NCBI GenBank assembly: GCA_024274995.1
Contig: JAJSAA010000241.1
Span: forward strand, 1-11,609
DNA from: Deltaproteobacteria bacterium
GTDB taxonomy: Bacteria; Desulfobacterota; Desulfobulbia; Desulfobulbales; VMSU01
Reading direction: 5' to 3'
Length of the DNA stretch: 11,609 nt
Of this stretch, positions 1-6,691 are shown piece after piece. The notes beneath the pieces were generated by a model that had not been told where the DNA came from, did no database searches, and saw nothing but the letters and a program-made list of their open reading frames with translations. Both the position numbers and the translations under genes were made by a program. How positions within the stretch are numbered: the first letter of the stretch is position 1; each line of letters begins with the position of its first letter.

Positions 1-624
1 CTTGGGGCCGGACAACAAGGCGGACAGCTCCGGCCTCAGATATTGGCCTATAGTTTCGGCAATTGCCTCATCGGTAAAATCATAATAAAGATGGGCGCCC
101 TTTAAACCAACCCGGAAACCTGCCGTGATATCAGGATGCCCCTTGATCTCGATGCCATCTTTGAGCTGTTGCCGAAAGGCGGCTAACAGTTCATCAACAA
201 GAGCATGCCTGTCATCTTCATTGATTAGAATTTCCAGGTTCAAACTCTTATGTTCCGTCTGCCAGGCGCCAATTATCTGAGAAATAACTACCGCGAGCCG
301 CTTACCCTTAAGGCAAGAGCGGCATTCATGCTGGAGAAGACGGTCAAAGAGAGCAATAATTTCTCCTTTAACATTTAGCACAACATCTCGGCCAGTCTGA
401 GCAAGACGACTGTTTAAACTCCTCTCACGACGCTTAAGTTCTTCCCTGCTTTCTGCCGCAATTGCCGCCGCCTCCTGACGGGCTTTGCTGATTATAGAAT
501 GGGCCGTCTCTTGAGCGGCTTTAATTATCACCGCCGCTTCACTCTCGGCTTTCTCGATACCCTCTGTTTGAATCCTGTCAAGCAGAGCGTTTATATTTGT
601 TTCCGAAGTTGCGTCATTTTTCAT
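1..624 (-). CDS. V/A-type ATP synthase subunit E, C-terminus cut by window edge
   Basis: This gene encodes the peripheral-stalk subunit E of a V/A-type rotary ATPase, which ties the catalytic head to the membrane sector. The reading frame is open for all 208 codons from the ATG at 624 to the window edge, and the family is usually about 190-210 residues, so only a few residues should be missing. Residues about 10-75 form an Ala/Glu/Lys/Arg-rich amphipathic helix typical of the stalk coiled coil. The end shows the family-like pattern GFRVGLKGAHLYYDF followed by LRPELSALL. An in-frame TGA eight codons upstream leaves this ATG as the only ATG start; no good ribosome binding site is visible. Other ATPase genes would be expected to the left of the window. 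The assignment rests on recalled family pattern. A FliH-like or other stalk-like coiled-coil protein is the alternative. Confidence 0.72.
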   Translation of the reverse strand, partial: MKNDATSETNINALLDRIQTEGIEKAESEAAVIIKAAQETAHSIISKARQEAAAIAAESREELKRRERSLNSRLAQTGRDVVLNVKGEIIALFDRLLQHECRSCLKGKRLAVVISQIIGAWQTEHKSLNLEILINEDDRHALVDELLAAFRQQLKDGIEIKGHPDITAGFRVGLKGAHLYYDFTDEAIAETIGQYLRPELSALLSGPK

Positions 625-634
625 GGGGTTGATC

Positions 635-949
635 TTATATTGTTGTCAGACAACTTTCCAGGTCATCGGCCAACTCCATTGCAGAGTCATAAAAAGCCAG
701 GGTTCCATGAGCAAAGCACACATTAACATATACAAAGCTCTTTTGGAATATAAGGAAACAATTTTTTGAGAGCAGGGAAATATCGCTTCTATCCAGAAGA
801 TTATAGACTTTTTGCCCCATCCCGGGTTTTTCCAGGACATTGTTTGGATAAAAATTACCGCGTCCGATCAGATATAAAAGAATATTCCCAAGTTCAAAAA
901 GATCCAGGGAAAACGAGCCTCTTTTTCCGAGCTTCGATAGCAGGTGACC
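635..949 (-). pseudogene. 5'-truncated gene remnant, possibly Ser/Thr kinase C-lobe
   Basis: An open frame of 104 codons runs from just after a TAA at 952-950 to the TAA at 637-635, ending 10 bases before the ATG of the ATP synthase subunit E gene, which is normal operon spacing. The first ATG in the frame is only at 820, and the frame is closed off upstream where the pyruvate:ferredoxin oxidoreductase scrap begins, so the 5' part looks deleted. Two stretches recall Hanks-type kinase C-lobes: SLDLFELGNILLYLIGRG, like the D-x-[FY]-x-x-G helix of subdomain IX, and YDSAMELADDLESCL, like the usual closing helix. The kinase identity is a pattern-based inference. Internal translation from 820 could give a 61-residue peptide, but I doubt it is functional. 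Confidence 0.4.
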
Positions 950-1146
950 TTATTGCCAAACGCCTCAGCCATATCGCTGACTACCTCGTCAAAAAATCCG
1001 TCTGGATATTCAGCGGCGACGATTGGGCCTACGATATCGGTTACTCATTGACACCGAAGTCTATTCCAATACCGGCGGTCAGATGTCAAAATCAACCCCG
1101 AGAAGTGCCACGGCCCAACTCGCGGCCGGCGGCAAAAAAATGCCGG
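940..1146 (+). pseudogene. Pyruvate:ferredoxin oxidoreductase fragment with deletion and frameshift
   Basis: This is a short scrap on the plus strand, opposite to every gene around it. One frame (946-1044) reads HIADYLVKKSVWIF then SGDDWAYDIGY, a close match to the thiamine-diphosphate-binding region of pyruvate:ferredoxin/flavodoxin oxidoreductase (canonical GGDGWAYDIGYGG). From about 1047 a different frame reads DTEVYSNTGGQMSKSTPRSA, the segment that normally follows after about 18 more residues. So roughly 55 bases are missing and the frame has shifted. Similarity stops near 1146, and the second frame hits a stop at about 1158. The rest of this gene, normally about 1,200 codons, is absent on both sides. 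It cannot encode a working enzyme. The family match is strong; the exact left end (about 940) is approximate. Confidence 0.8.
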
Positions 1147-1159
1147 ATCTCCTCAACAA

Positions 1160-2380
1160 TTAGCTTCTCGCCACAAATACCTTGCAAATATCATTAACAA
1201 TCATTTTGTCAATCTTGCCAGATTTACTACTGTTTTTTAGAATGCCCATTGCTTTATTATGGTTCATCCCGTCTCTATAGGGACGGTTTTCGGTCAACGC
1301 CTGGTATATATCAAGACCAGACATCAATCTCTCCTCAAACCCCAGCTCATCTCCATGAATGCCATACGGATAACCAGTACCATCCAATGTTTCGTGATGG
1401 TTGGCAGCCCATTTAGTGATATCTTCAAACCCATTAATCTGGGTCAGAGCCACCCTGGTATAGTAGGTGTGCTCTTTAATGATATTAAACTATCTTTTTG
1501 TTAATTTACCCGGCTTATCCAAAATAGCGTTAGGTATTGCCAATTTTCCAAGGTCATGAAGACTGGCAGCAATAAGAAATTGTGTTTTACTATTCTGATT
1601 AAATTGATAAAAGTCAGCCATGATGCCGGCCTTTTCCGTAAGTCCTGACGTGTGGCGATAGGTAAACTTGGATTTTGAATCTATGATTTTTGAAAAGACC
1701 TTAGTGATAAGAAAAATCTCGTCTATATGAATATCAATCTCTTTTATAGGACTTTTGTTCAATAACGCCTCGTAAATAAAAGGTTCTTGAAGGTCAAGCC
1801 AAAAACTTGTATGTGAACAGATATCCATGAAAGCATCCACTATTTCAGAAGAATAATAACGGCCTTTATGTAATGAAATAAAATTGATGATCTTTTCTCG
1901 GTTCTCCAAATTCCTTGTCTCAAAATGATACAAATTATCCACGGTATCTGCTAAAGAAATAATCTGAGCCATTAGAGGAATATCTGCTCCTGCTACGCCA
2001 AAGAAACCGCTGCCATCAAAATGCTCATGATGGTAGCGAATAATGTTGCGGCCACCAGTAAGAAACGGGAAACTTGTGACATTCTCTTCTCCTATGTTAC
2101 AGTGGTCTATGTACGTTTCCAAGTGTTTATGTTTGTCTTTAAATATTTCGGCTGGCCGACCAGTCAAAAGGACATCTTCACATAGGCCATTATCATGAAG
2201 TATAGCAAAAGAGTACAGATCGAATTGCTCTTCATCGCTCATCTTAAAATACTCAGAAAGCCTTTGTGCTATATAAGTAACACGCTTGGAGTGATTAGAG
2301 GTAGCTCCTAAAAAATCAATTTCCAAAAAATCAAGCGCAAAGGAAACAGCACTTAGAAAATTATTCAAATTAAATTTCAC
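1160..2380 (-). pseudogene. Tandem HD-GYP domain protein interrupted by an in-frame amber codon
   Basis: HD-GYP proteins hydrolyse cyclic di-GMP. The gene starts at a GTG (2380) with AGGA 7 bases upstream. Domain 1 has H62-D63 (HDN rather than HDxGK), HHE at 117-119, DGSG at 122-125 with GFF where GYP is expected, and LADTVD at 143-148. Domain 2 has H275-D276-L-G-K, then after the break HHE at 328-330 and DGTGYPYG from 333, so domain 2 is the canonical catalytic-looking one. A TAG at 1492-1490 (codon 297) splits the frame. The same frame continues without shift as FNIIKEHTYYTR and on to the TAA at 1160, 406 residues in total counting the stop position. Related proteins usually carry Glu there, one base from TAG. 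Truncation would remove half of domain 2. A sequencing error or readthrough are the alternatives. Confidence 0.85.
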
Positions 2381-2402
2381 GTTGGCATCCTATGCAAGAT
2401 AG

Positions 2403-2427
2403 ACTTATAAAAACTTTTTTTATAAGT
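2403..2427. repeat. AT-rich perfect palindrome upstream of HD-GYP gene
   Basis: A 10-base arm ACTTATAAAA (2403-2412) is repeated in inverse as TTTTATAAGT (2418-2427) around a 5-base loop, 23 bases upstream of the HD-GYP GTG start. It overlaps the best -10-like box for that gene. It could be an operator for a dimeric regulator or simply a weak hairpin in the leader; there is no direct evidence for either. Confidence 0.5.
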
Positions 2428-2446
2428 GTTTAGGTCTGACTGCAAA
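2419..2446 (-). promoter_or_regulatory. Candidate sigma70-type promoter for HD-GYP gene
   Basis: On the minus strand TTTGCA (2446-2441) is followed after 16 bases by TATAAA (2424-2419), a fair match to a housekeeping promoter. It lies about 40 bases upstream of the GTG at 2380. AT-rich sequence gives such matches by chance, so this is weak. Confidence 0.28.
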
Positions 2447-2464
2447 TTGCCCTAAACTCTGAGC

Positions 2465-2574
2465 TGTAACTGCTTAGATGTACTTCAGATTTATTTATTT
2501 ATGGTTTCGTAGCGTACTTGTGCTACTCAAGAAGCCATAAATGGGCAAATATGGAGTGCCGCTAAGCAGTTACA
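2465..2574. repeat. Intergenic inverted-repeat element with nested hairpins
   Basis: The outer arms TGTAACTGCTTAG (2465-2477) and CTAAGCAGTTACA (2562-2574) are a perfect 13-base inverted repeat. Inside, ATTTATGGTTTC (2497-2508) pairs with GAAGCCATAAAT (2531-2542) with one G-T wobble, and GTAGC (2509-2513) pairs with GCTAC (2522-2526). The two unpaired stretches between outer and inner stems are both 19 bases, so the whole forms a symmetric cruciform or RNA fold. It lies between the stress-protein stop (2623) and the HD-GYP start (2380). No coding potential or clear target-site duplication is visible. It could be a small MITE/REP-like element or a bidirectional structured 3' end; a U-run typical of a terminator is absent. 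Confidence 0.6.
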
Positions 2575-2622
2575 AGGTTTTTTATTACGATTTTCACAGT
2601 ACCCTCCCCTCCTTCTTGGTAA

Positions 2623-3570
2623 TCAGCCGACAACCCAGATTGCCATATGCCTTGCCATATCCAGAACACTGTCAGAAACGCCTTTAAAAATTCCTTTTTT
2701 TTCTCCCTTTGACCGCCGACCAATAACTATGGTCTCACAACTATGTTTACTGCTCTGGCGGATAATATGGGTATGAGGCTGAAGACAGGCAGCGCGGTCA
2801 AGACGGTATATGCGTTGCGGATCCATCCCCCGATCTATAAGAATCTGTTCCGGGGCATGGAATATGGCATCTGGATGATTCAGGTGAAGTTCGCACCAGT
2901 CATGCCCCCACATTTCACTTAAAGTTGTCTGATCGGCAACGGTATTGCCACCGACCAGACTGGAGAGATGCAGCAGCGAAACCTCGGCGTAAGGGTTATT
3001 GGCAAGAATAAATCCCAGATGGTCAGCAGCCTTCAGGGAGTTAAATGAGCTGTCAACCGGCAGGAGGAATCGTCTCGAATTAACCTTGCCGTCCACGATC
3101 CAGAGGGGAATATGGTAACATCTTTCGACCATGGAAGTAGAAAGACTGCCGCCTATAAACATCTCTTCTATTTTGCTGATTCCCCGCCGACCAATAAGCA
3201 AGGCATCATAAAGACCTTTCTGCGCTTCAGTCAATATATCGACTGCCACACTGCTTCTGGATAATTTAACACTGGTACTCACCTGAGCGGGGGCTATACC
3301 GCGACGGCCAAGCTGTAAAACCGCCTCCTCCATAAACCGTTTGGCGGCCAACAGCTTTGCCCTGACCTGCGTGCTGACCATGGTCATTCTATCCCGTTCA
3401 TCTACCCATTCCATACCGAGTGTAGACGAGCCACCCGGTACCACACATAACAGGTGAACACTGATGTTTTCCATATCAGTAAATAGATAACTCAAATAGT
3501 GCAAAGCGTTAAAACTATGAATTGAGCCATCCACCGCTGCCAGAATTTTATGCTGTATGATATTCGTCAT
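2623..3570 (-). CDS. Tandem-domain universal stress protein
   Basis: This is a cytoplasmic UspA-superfamily protein of 315 residues with two Usp domains. Domain 1 (about 7-160) starts KILAAVDGS with D14 and carries GRRG at 127-130 followed nine residues later by GGS (140-142), nearly the nucleotide-binding G-2X-G-9X-G(S/T) motif with one extra Gly. Domain 2 (about 166-315) starts FLLPVDSS with D173, but its motif is degenerate: G284-RR-S287, then G297-V298 in place of the second Gly and the final Ser/Thr. So only the first domain looks able to bind ATP. The ATG at 3570 is needed for the first beta strand; it has no Shine-Dalgarno sequence, and a TATAAT lies just upstream. The gene stands alone between two inverted-repeat elements. 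What stress it answers to cannot be told from the sequence. Confidence 0.85.
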   Translation of the reverse strand: MTNIIQHKILAAVDGSIHSFNALHYLSYLFTDMENISVHLLCVVPGGSSTLGMEWVDERDRMTMVSTQVRAKLLAAKRFMEEAVLQLGRRGIAPAQVSTSVKLSRSSVAVDILTEAQKGLYDALLIGRRGISKIEEMFIGGSLSTSMVERCYHIPLWIVDGKVNSRRFLLPVDSSFNSLKAADHLGFILANNPYAEVSLLHLSSLVGGNTVADQTTLSEMWGHDWCELHLNHPDAIFHAPEQILIDRGMDPQRIYRLDRAACLQPHTHIIRQSSKHSCETIVIGRRSKGEKKGIFKGVSDSVLDMARHMAIWVVG

Positions 3571-3575
3571 AATTT

Positions 3576-3581
3576 ATTATA
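3576..3581 (-). promoter_or_regulatory. Candidate -10 box placed for a leaderless transcript
   Basis: A perfect TATAAT on the minus strand ends 6 bases before the A of the stress-protein ATG (3570), where a transcript start at or next to the ATG would be expected. No Shine-Dalgarno sequence is present, consistent with leaderless translation. The -35 region is poor and the context is AT-rich, so this may be chance. Confidence 0.25.
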
Positions 3582-3735
3582 TGATGGACTCGTAAAAAGC
3601 TAAGTTATACTGCGCACGGTATCCTACATACAACGAACTTAGGTTACAAAAGTCAAAAAGTATCTCTCTGAATAAACCGCGTTAACTCAAAGAGCTATAG
3701 CCTTTTGACAAAATGAGTTCGTTGGAAGTCCATCA
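3582..3735. repeat. Inverted-repeat intergenic element, MITE-like
   Basis: The ends TGATGGACT (3582-3590) and AGTCCATCA (3727-3735) form a perfect 9-base inverted repeat. Nested inside are CAACGAACT (3631-3639) with AGTTCGTTG (3716-3724), and GTCAAAA (3652-3658) with TTTTGAC (3703-3709). A small hairpin (3607-3622, ATACTG/CGGTAT) sits in the left half. The element fills most of the gap between mshG and the stress-protein gene and has no open frame of note. Stacked collinear stems over about 150 bases fit a folded non-autonomous repeat. No target-site duplication could be seen. Its right end lies 40 bases past the mshG stop, so it may also act as the operon's 3' structure. Confidence 0.6.
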
Positions 3736-3753
3736 CTAACTAAAAATGGTAAA

Positions 3754-3771
3754 GATGGCCAAGTCACCATC
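3754..3771 (-). terminator. Weak hairpin just after mshG, possible terminator
   Basis: Six bases after the mshG stop the minus strand reads GATGG, an 8-base loop, then CCATC, followed by TTTACCATTTTT. The stem is only 5 bp and the T-run is broken, so termination here would be inefficient. The larger fold at 3582-3735 may do the work instead. Confidence 0.3.
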
Positions 3772-3776
3772 CACCT

Positions 3777-5021
3777 CTAACGATTACTAACTTTACTTAC
3801 CAGGTCGTATATAGGCAAAAAGAGCCCGGCCAGAATAATGGTGAACATGCCGCCAGCAATTATCAGGACTATGGGCTCAATCATTTTACCAATGGTATCA
3901 ACTATAGCATTAAGTCTGATTCTATAATCATCGGCAATATATGTCAATTGCTCCGGCAGAGAGCCGCTCTGTTCACCAACTTTTATCATGCGCAGGACAA
4001 ATGGGGGAAAGAGTGACTTAATAGTAAATGATTCGGCAACGGTTTCACCATTGGCCAGCCTGGCCCCGATGGTTTTCAACTTTTCCCGGTATACTTCATT
4101 AGTTACAGCATCACTGAGAATTTTAATTGAACGAATAACATCAATGCCAGCCCCTAACAATAAACTAAAATATTCAGTAATAAAGGCCAGATTGGAGGCC
4201 ATGATAATAGTCTTAAAAACTGGTAAATGTAAGAGAATGTGATGAAATATTTTTTTTATTTTCAGACTGGAACGAATAGCTGAATAGGTAACAAAAACCA
4301 CGACAAAGGTTATGAACAGAATGGTAAAGATATAATTCTGAACAAAACCGGATACCCACAAGATGGCCTTGGTCAGGGGTGGCAGCTGCACCTCCATCTC
4401 ATCAAAAAGGGAAAGAATTTTGGGTACGACATAATAGAACCAAAAGATCATCCCTCCGCTGATCAGGGTAATAACTATGGATGGATAGAGCATGGCCTGC
4501 TTGGTGCTGGAGATAATTTCATTTAGTTTTTTTAGGTGTTTGGAACATTGGAGGAGCATCGTGTCTAAATTGCCAGTCTCCTCTCCCAGAGCAACGAGAT
4601 GACGCGTGGTACCAGAAAAAACACCAGGGTGCTTGGCCATAGTCTCAGACAGAGTAGCGCCAGACTCAATGTCAATAACAATGGCATCCAGGGTGGAACC
4701 AAAACGGCCTTTTTGTATGCTGGCGCCAGCATCTTTTAAGGCAACTAACAAGGAAATGCCAGCCTTCAGCATTACCGAAACATTATTGAAAAATTCAGCC
4801 AGTTCGAGGCGGCTTATAGAGTTGCCGCTACCCTGCAGACCATAAACAAAAAAAGCAAAGACGGCGGCAATAAAACGATTTAGTTTTTTGGCAATAATAA
4901 CCGTATCCCCGCCCCGCTCAAGATGGCTTATCGCGGAGATAATGTTGTCGTAGGGTAATTGAATAACCCCAGAGGTAACCTTACCGGTCTTATGAAGTAT
5001 TTTAAATCTAAAATATGTCAC
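3777..5021 (-). CDS. mshG: MSHA-type pilus inner-membrane platform protein (GspF/PilC family)
   Basis: This is the inner-membrane platform on which the assembly ATPase acts to push pilins into a fibre. The length of 414 residues is normal for the GspF/PilC/MshG family. Two repeated T2SSF domains are visible: the first has LAEFFNNVSVMLKAGISLL (74-92) and GEETGNL (146-152), the second has ITEYFSLLLGAGIDVIRSI (281-299) and GEQSGSL (349-355). Membrane segments lie at about 181-200, 230-247 and 381-404, and LPPLTKAI (213-220) follows the first, as is typical. Translation probably begins at the GTG at 5021, 5 bases after the mshE stop; there is no clear ribosome binding site, suggesting translational coupling. 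It is the last gene of the operon and ends with TAG at normal family length. Confidence 0.9.
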   Translation of the reverse strand: MTYFRFKILHKTGKVTSGVIQLPYDNIISAISHLERGGDTVIIAKKLNRFIAAVFAFFVYGLQGSGNSISRLELAEFFNNVSVMLKAGISLLVALKDAGASIQKGRFGSTLDAIVIDIESGATLSETMAKHPGVFSGTTRHLVALGEETGNLDTMLLQCSKHLKKLNEIISSTKQAMLYPSIVITLISGGMIFWFYYVVPKILSLFDEMEVQLPPLTKAILWVSGFVQNYIFTILFITFVVVFVTYSAIRSSLKIKKIFHHILLHLPVFKTIIMASNLAFITEYFSLLLGAGIDVIRSIKILSDAVTNEVYREKLKTIGARLANGETVAESFTIKSLFPPFVLRMIKVGEQSGSLPEQLTYIADDYRIRLNAIVDTIGKMIEPIVLIIAGGMFTIILAGLFLPIYDLVSKVSNR

Positions 5022-5026
5022 GTTAA

Positions 5027-6691
5027 TCAGGAGGTTCTCATTTTACCAATGACCCGTTTACATTCATCAACTGTAGTGACTCCCTCTATAACCTTCCGGC
5101 AGCAGATGCTGAAGATATCATGGAAACCTTGTTTGACGGCATAGCCGGTTATCGCATCAAGGGGTTCATTTTTATCAATCATCACCGCCATATTTTTATC
5201 TACCTTCAGGATTTCATATATCAGGGTACGGCCAAGATAGCCGGTACCGCCGCAGACCTCACAGGAGGTACCACGGTACAAAATTTCAATATCCAGATCC
5301 CCGAGATAATCCTTTTCTTCAGTACTGGGCGTATAACTCTCCTTGCAGTTAGGACAAATTTTACGCACCAGACGCTGGCTGACAATACCAAGCAGGGAGT
5401 CAGCGATAAGAAAGGAATTCACCCCCAGATCTTTAAGCCTGGAAATGGAACCGATGGCACTGTTGGTATGCAGGGTTGAAAGCACTAAATGACCGGTGGA
5501 TGAGGCGGAAATAGCGGTACCCGCCGTTTCTTGATCACGAATCTCGCCCACCAGAATAACATCCGGATCGTGGCGGAGAAAATAGCGAATGGCGTTGGCA
5601 AAGGTGTATCCTGCCTTGGTGTTTACCTGAGTTTGACGCAACAGGGGAATACGATATTCAATGGGATTTTCAACGGTAATAACATTTTTTTTCATTAAGT
5701 CCAGACATCTAATCCCGGCGAAAAGGGTAGTTGATTTACCCGAACCGGTGGGCCCGGTGAGTAAGACAATACCAAATGGTTCATTAAAAATATCCTCCAC
5801 GAGCTGAACATCTTCCTCATAAAATCCCAACTGGGACAGCCCCATGACCGAACTGGACACCGACAAAACCCTTATAACCACGTTTTCACCATACTCCGTA
5901 ACAATGGTTGAAACCCGGAATTCATAGTCATTATTAAGTATTGTCTCGGAAAAACGGCCGTCCTGGGGCAGACGCTGTTCAGCAATGTCGATTCCAGACT
6001 TCATTTTTAAGAACGAAATTGCCCGCAACAGGTCATTAGGGGCAATCAGCACCGCCTGCATGACCCCATCAATCCGAAAGGCAATACTCAACGATTTTTC
6101 CATGGGCCGGAAATGAATATCCGTGGCCCGCATTTTAACCGCATATTGAAGAATGAGGTGGATAAATTTATCGTACCCCCTGGCATGTTCGGTATCCAGT
6201 TTGAGCAGAGATATCTCCTTATAGATCTGAGACTCAATGGGATTCTCCAGAAAATAATAATTGGCGCTGATAGCGTTTATTATCTTGTTTTCTTCACCAA
6301 GATGAAGAATAGGCCGCAGACCTGTCTGACGGGTAATAAGCTGGACAATATTCTCCAGATTAAACAAATCTGCCATAACAATACTAATTTCATTTCCTTC
6401 AATACTGATGGGTAAAAATACATTTTTCATACAGATGTTCTTATTGAAAAGCTGAAGCTCCTTTTTACCTGGCAAAACCTCATCAATATCGAGAAAGGGG
6501 ATATTTTCCTGCTCCGACAGGGTTGTAGCCACATCATATTGAGTAATAAAACCCAGGTGCTCCAGAATTGCGCCAAAACGCTCCGCTGAAATTTTCTGCT
6601 CCATCAGGGCAAATTTTATATGCTCCTCGTTAATGATCCCCTTTTCCTTCAAAAGGACGCCGATGGGTTTCCTTTTTGTTTGTTCAGTCAT
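5027..6691 (-). CDS. mshE: MSHA-type pilus assembly ATPase with c-di-GMP-binding MshEN domain
   Basis: This cytoplasmic secretion ATPase of the GspE/PilB family powers pilus extension. Residues 9-32 and 38-61 are two MshEN repeats: G11, L14, G18, I25, L29, Q32, then R38, G40, L43, G47, V54, L58, Q61, separated by the typical 5 residues; this fold is known to bind cyclic di-GMP. The ATPase domain shows ATDIHF at 189-194, Walker A GPTGSGKST at 313-321, Walker B DVILVGEIRD at 377-386, the His box STLHTN at 405-410, and a zinc-type tetracysteine (C446, C449, C477, C480). The 554-residue length is normal. The ATG overlaps the previous gene's TGA by 4 bases, and GGAGG lies just upstream inside that gene. 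The first repeat has Pro at residue 9, where Arg is usual. The mshG product is the expected partner. Confidence 0.93.
   Translation of the reverse strand: MTEQTKRKPIGVLLKEKGIINEEHIKFALMEQKISAERFGAILEHLGFITQYDVATTLSEQENIPFLDIDEVLPGKKELQLFNKNICMKNVFLPISIEGNEISIVMADLFNLENIVQLITRQTGLRPILHLGEENKIINAISANYYFLENPIESQIYKEISLLKLDTEHARGYDKFIHLILQYAVKMRATDIHFRPMEKSLSIAFRIDGVMQAVLIAPNDLLRAISFLKMKSGIDIAEQRLPQDGRFSETILNNDYEFRVSTIVTEYGENVVIRVLSVSSSVMGLSQLGFYEEDVQLVEDIFNEPFGIVLLTGPTGSGKSTTLFAGIRCLDLMKKNVITVENPIEYRIPLLRQTQVNTKAGYTFANAIRYFLRHDPDVILVGEIRDQETAGTAISASSTGHLVLSTLHTNSAIGSISRLKDLGVNSFLIADSLLGIVSQRLVRKICPNCKESYTPSTEEKDYLGDLDIEILYRGTSCEVCGGTGYLGRTLIYEILKVDKNMAVMIDKNEPLDAITGYAVKQGFHDIFSICCRKVIEGVTTVDECKRVIGKMRTS

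Noticed and set aside
766..945. 5' half of the plus-strand open frame running into the oxidoreductase scrap
   Set aside because: Sequence before about 940 has no resemblance to that family and is antisense to the minus-strand remnant, so the frame is a chance fusion.
950..1044. Minus-strand frame reading DIVGPIVAAEYPDGFFDEVV opposite the oxidoreductase scrap
   Set aside because: It looks protein-like but is the antisense shadow of the plus-strand frame, which matches a known family closely. It also lacks a start and ends quickly.
1490..1492. Pyrrolysine insertion at the amber codon as the main explanation
   Set aside because: Related proteins would have Glu here, no reason for pyrrolysine is seen, and other TAG codons in the window act as ordinary stops. 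A nonsense mutation is simpler.
5030..5035. GGAGG-like sequence near the mshG start
   Set aside because: The purine-rich run is on the plus strand; on the coding strand it reads CCTCC and cannot serve as a ribosome binding site for mshG.
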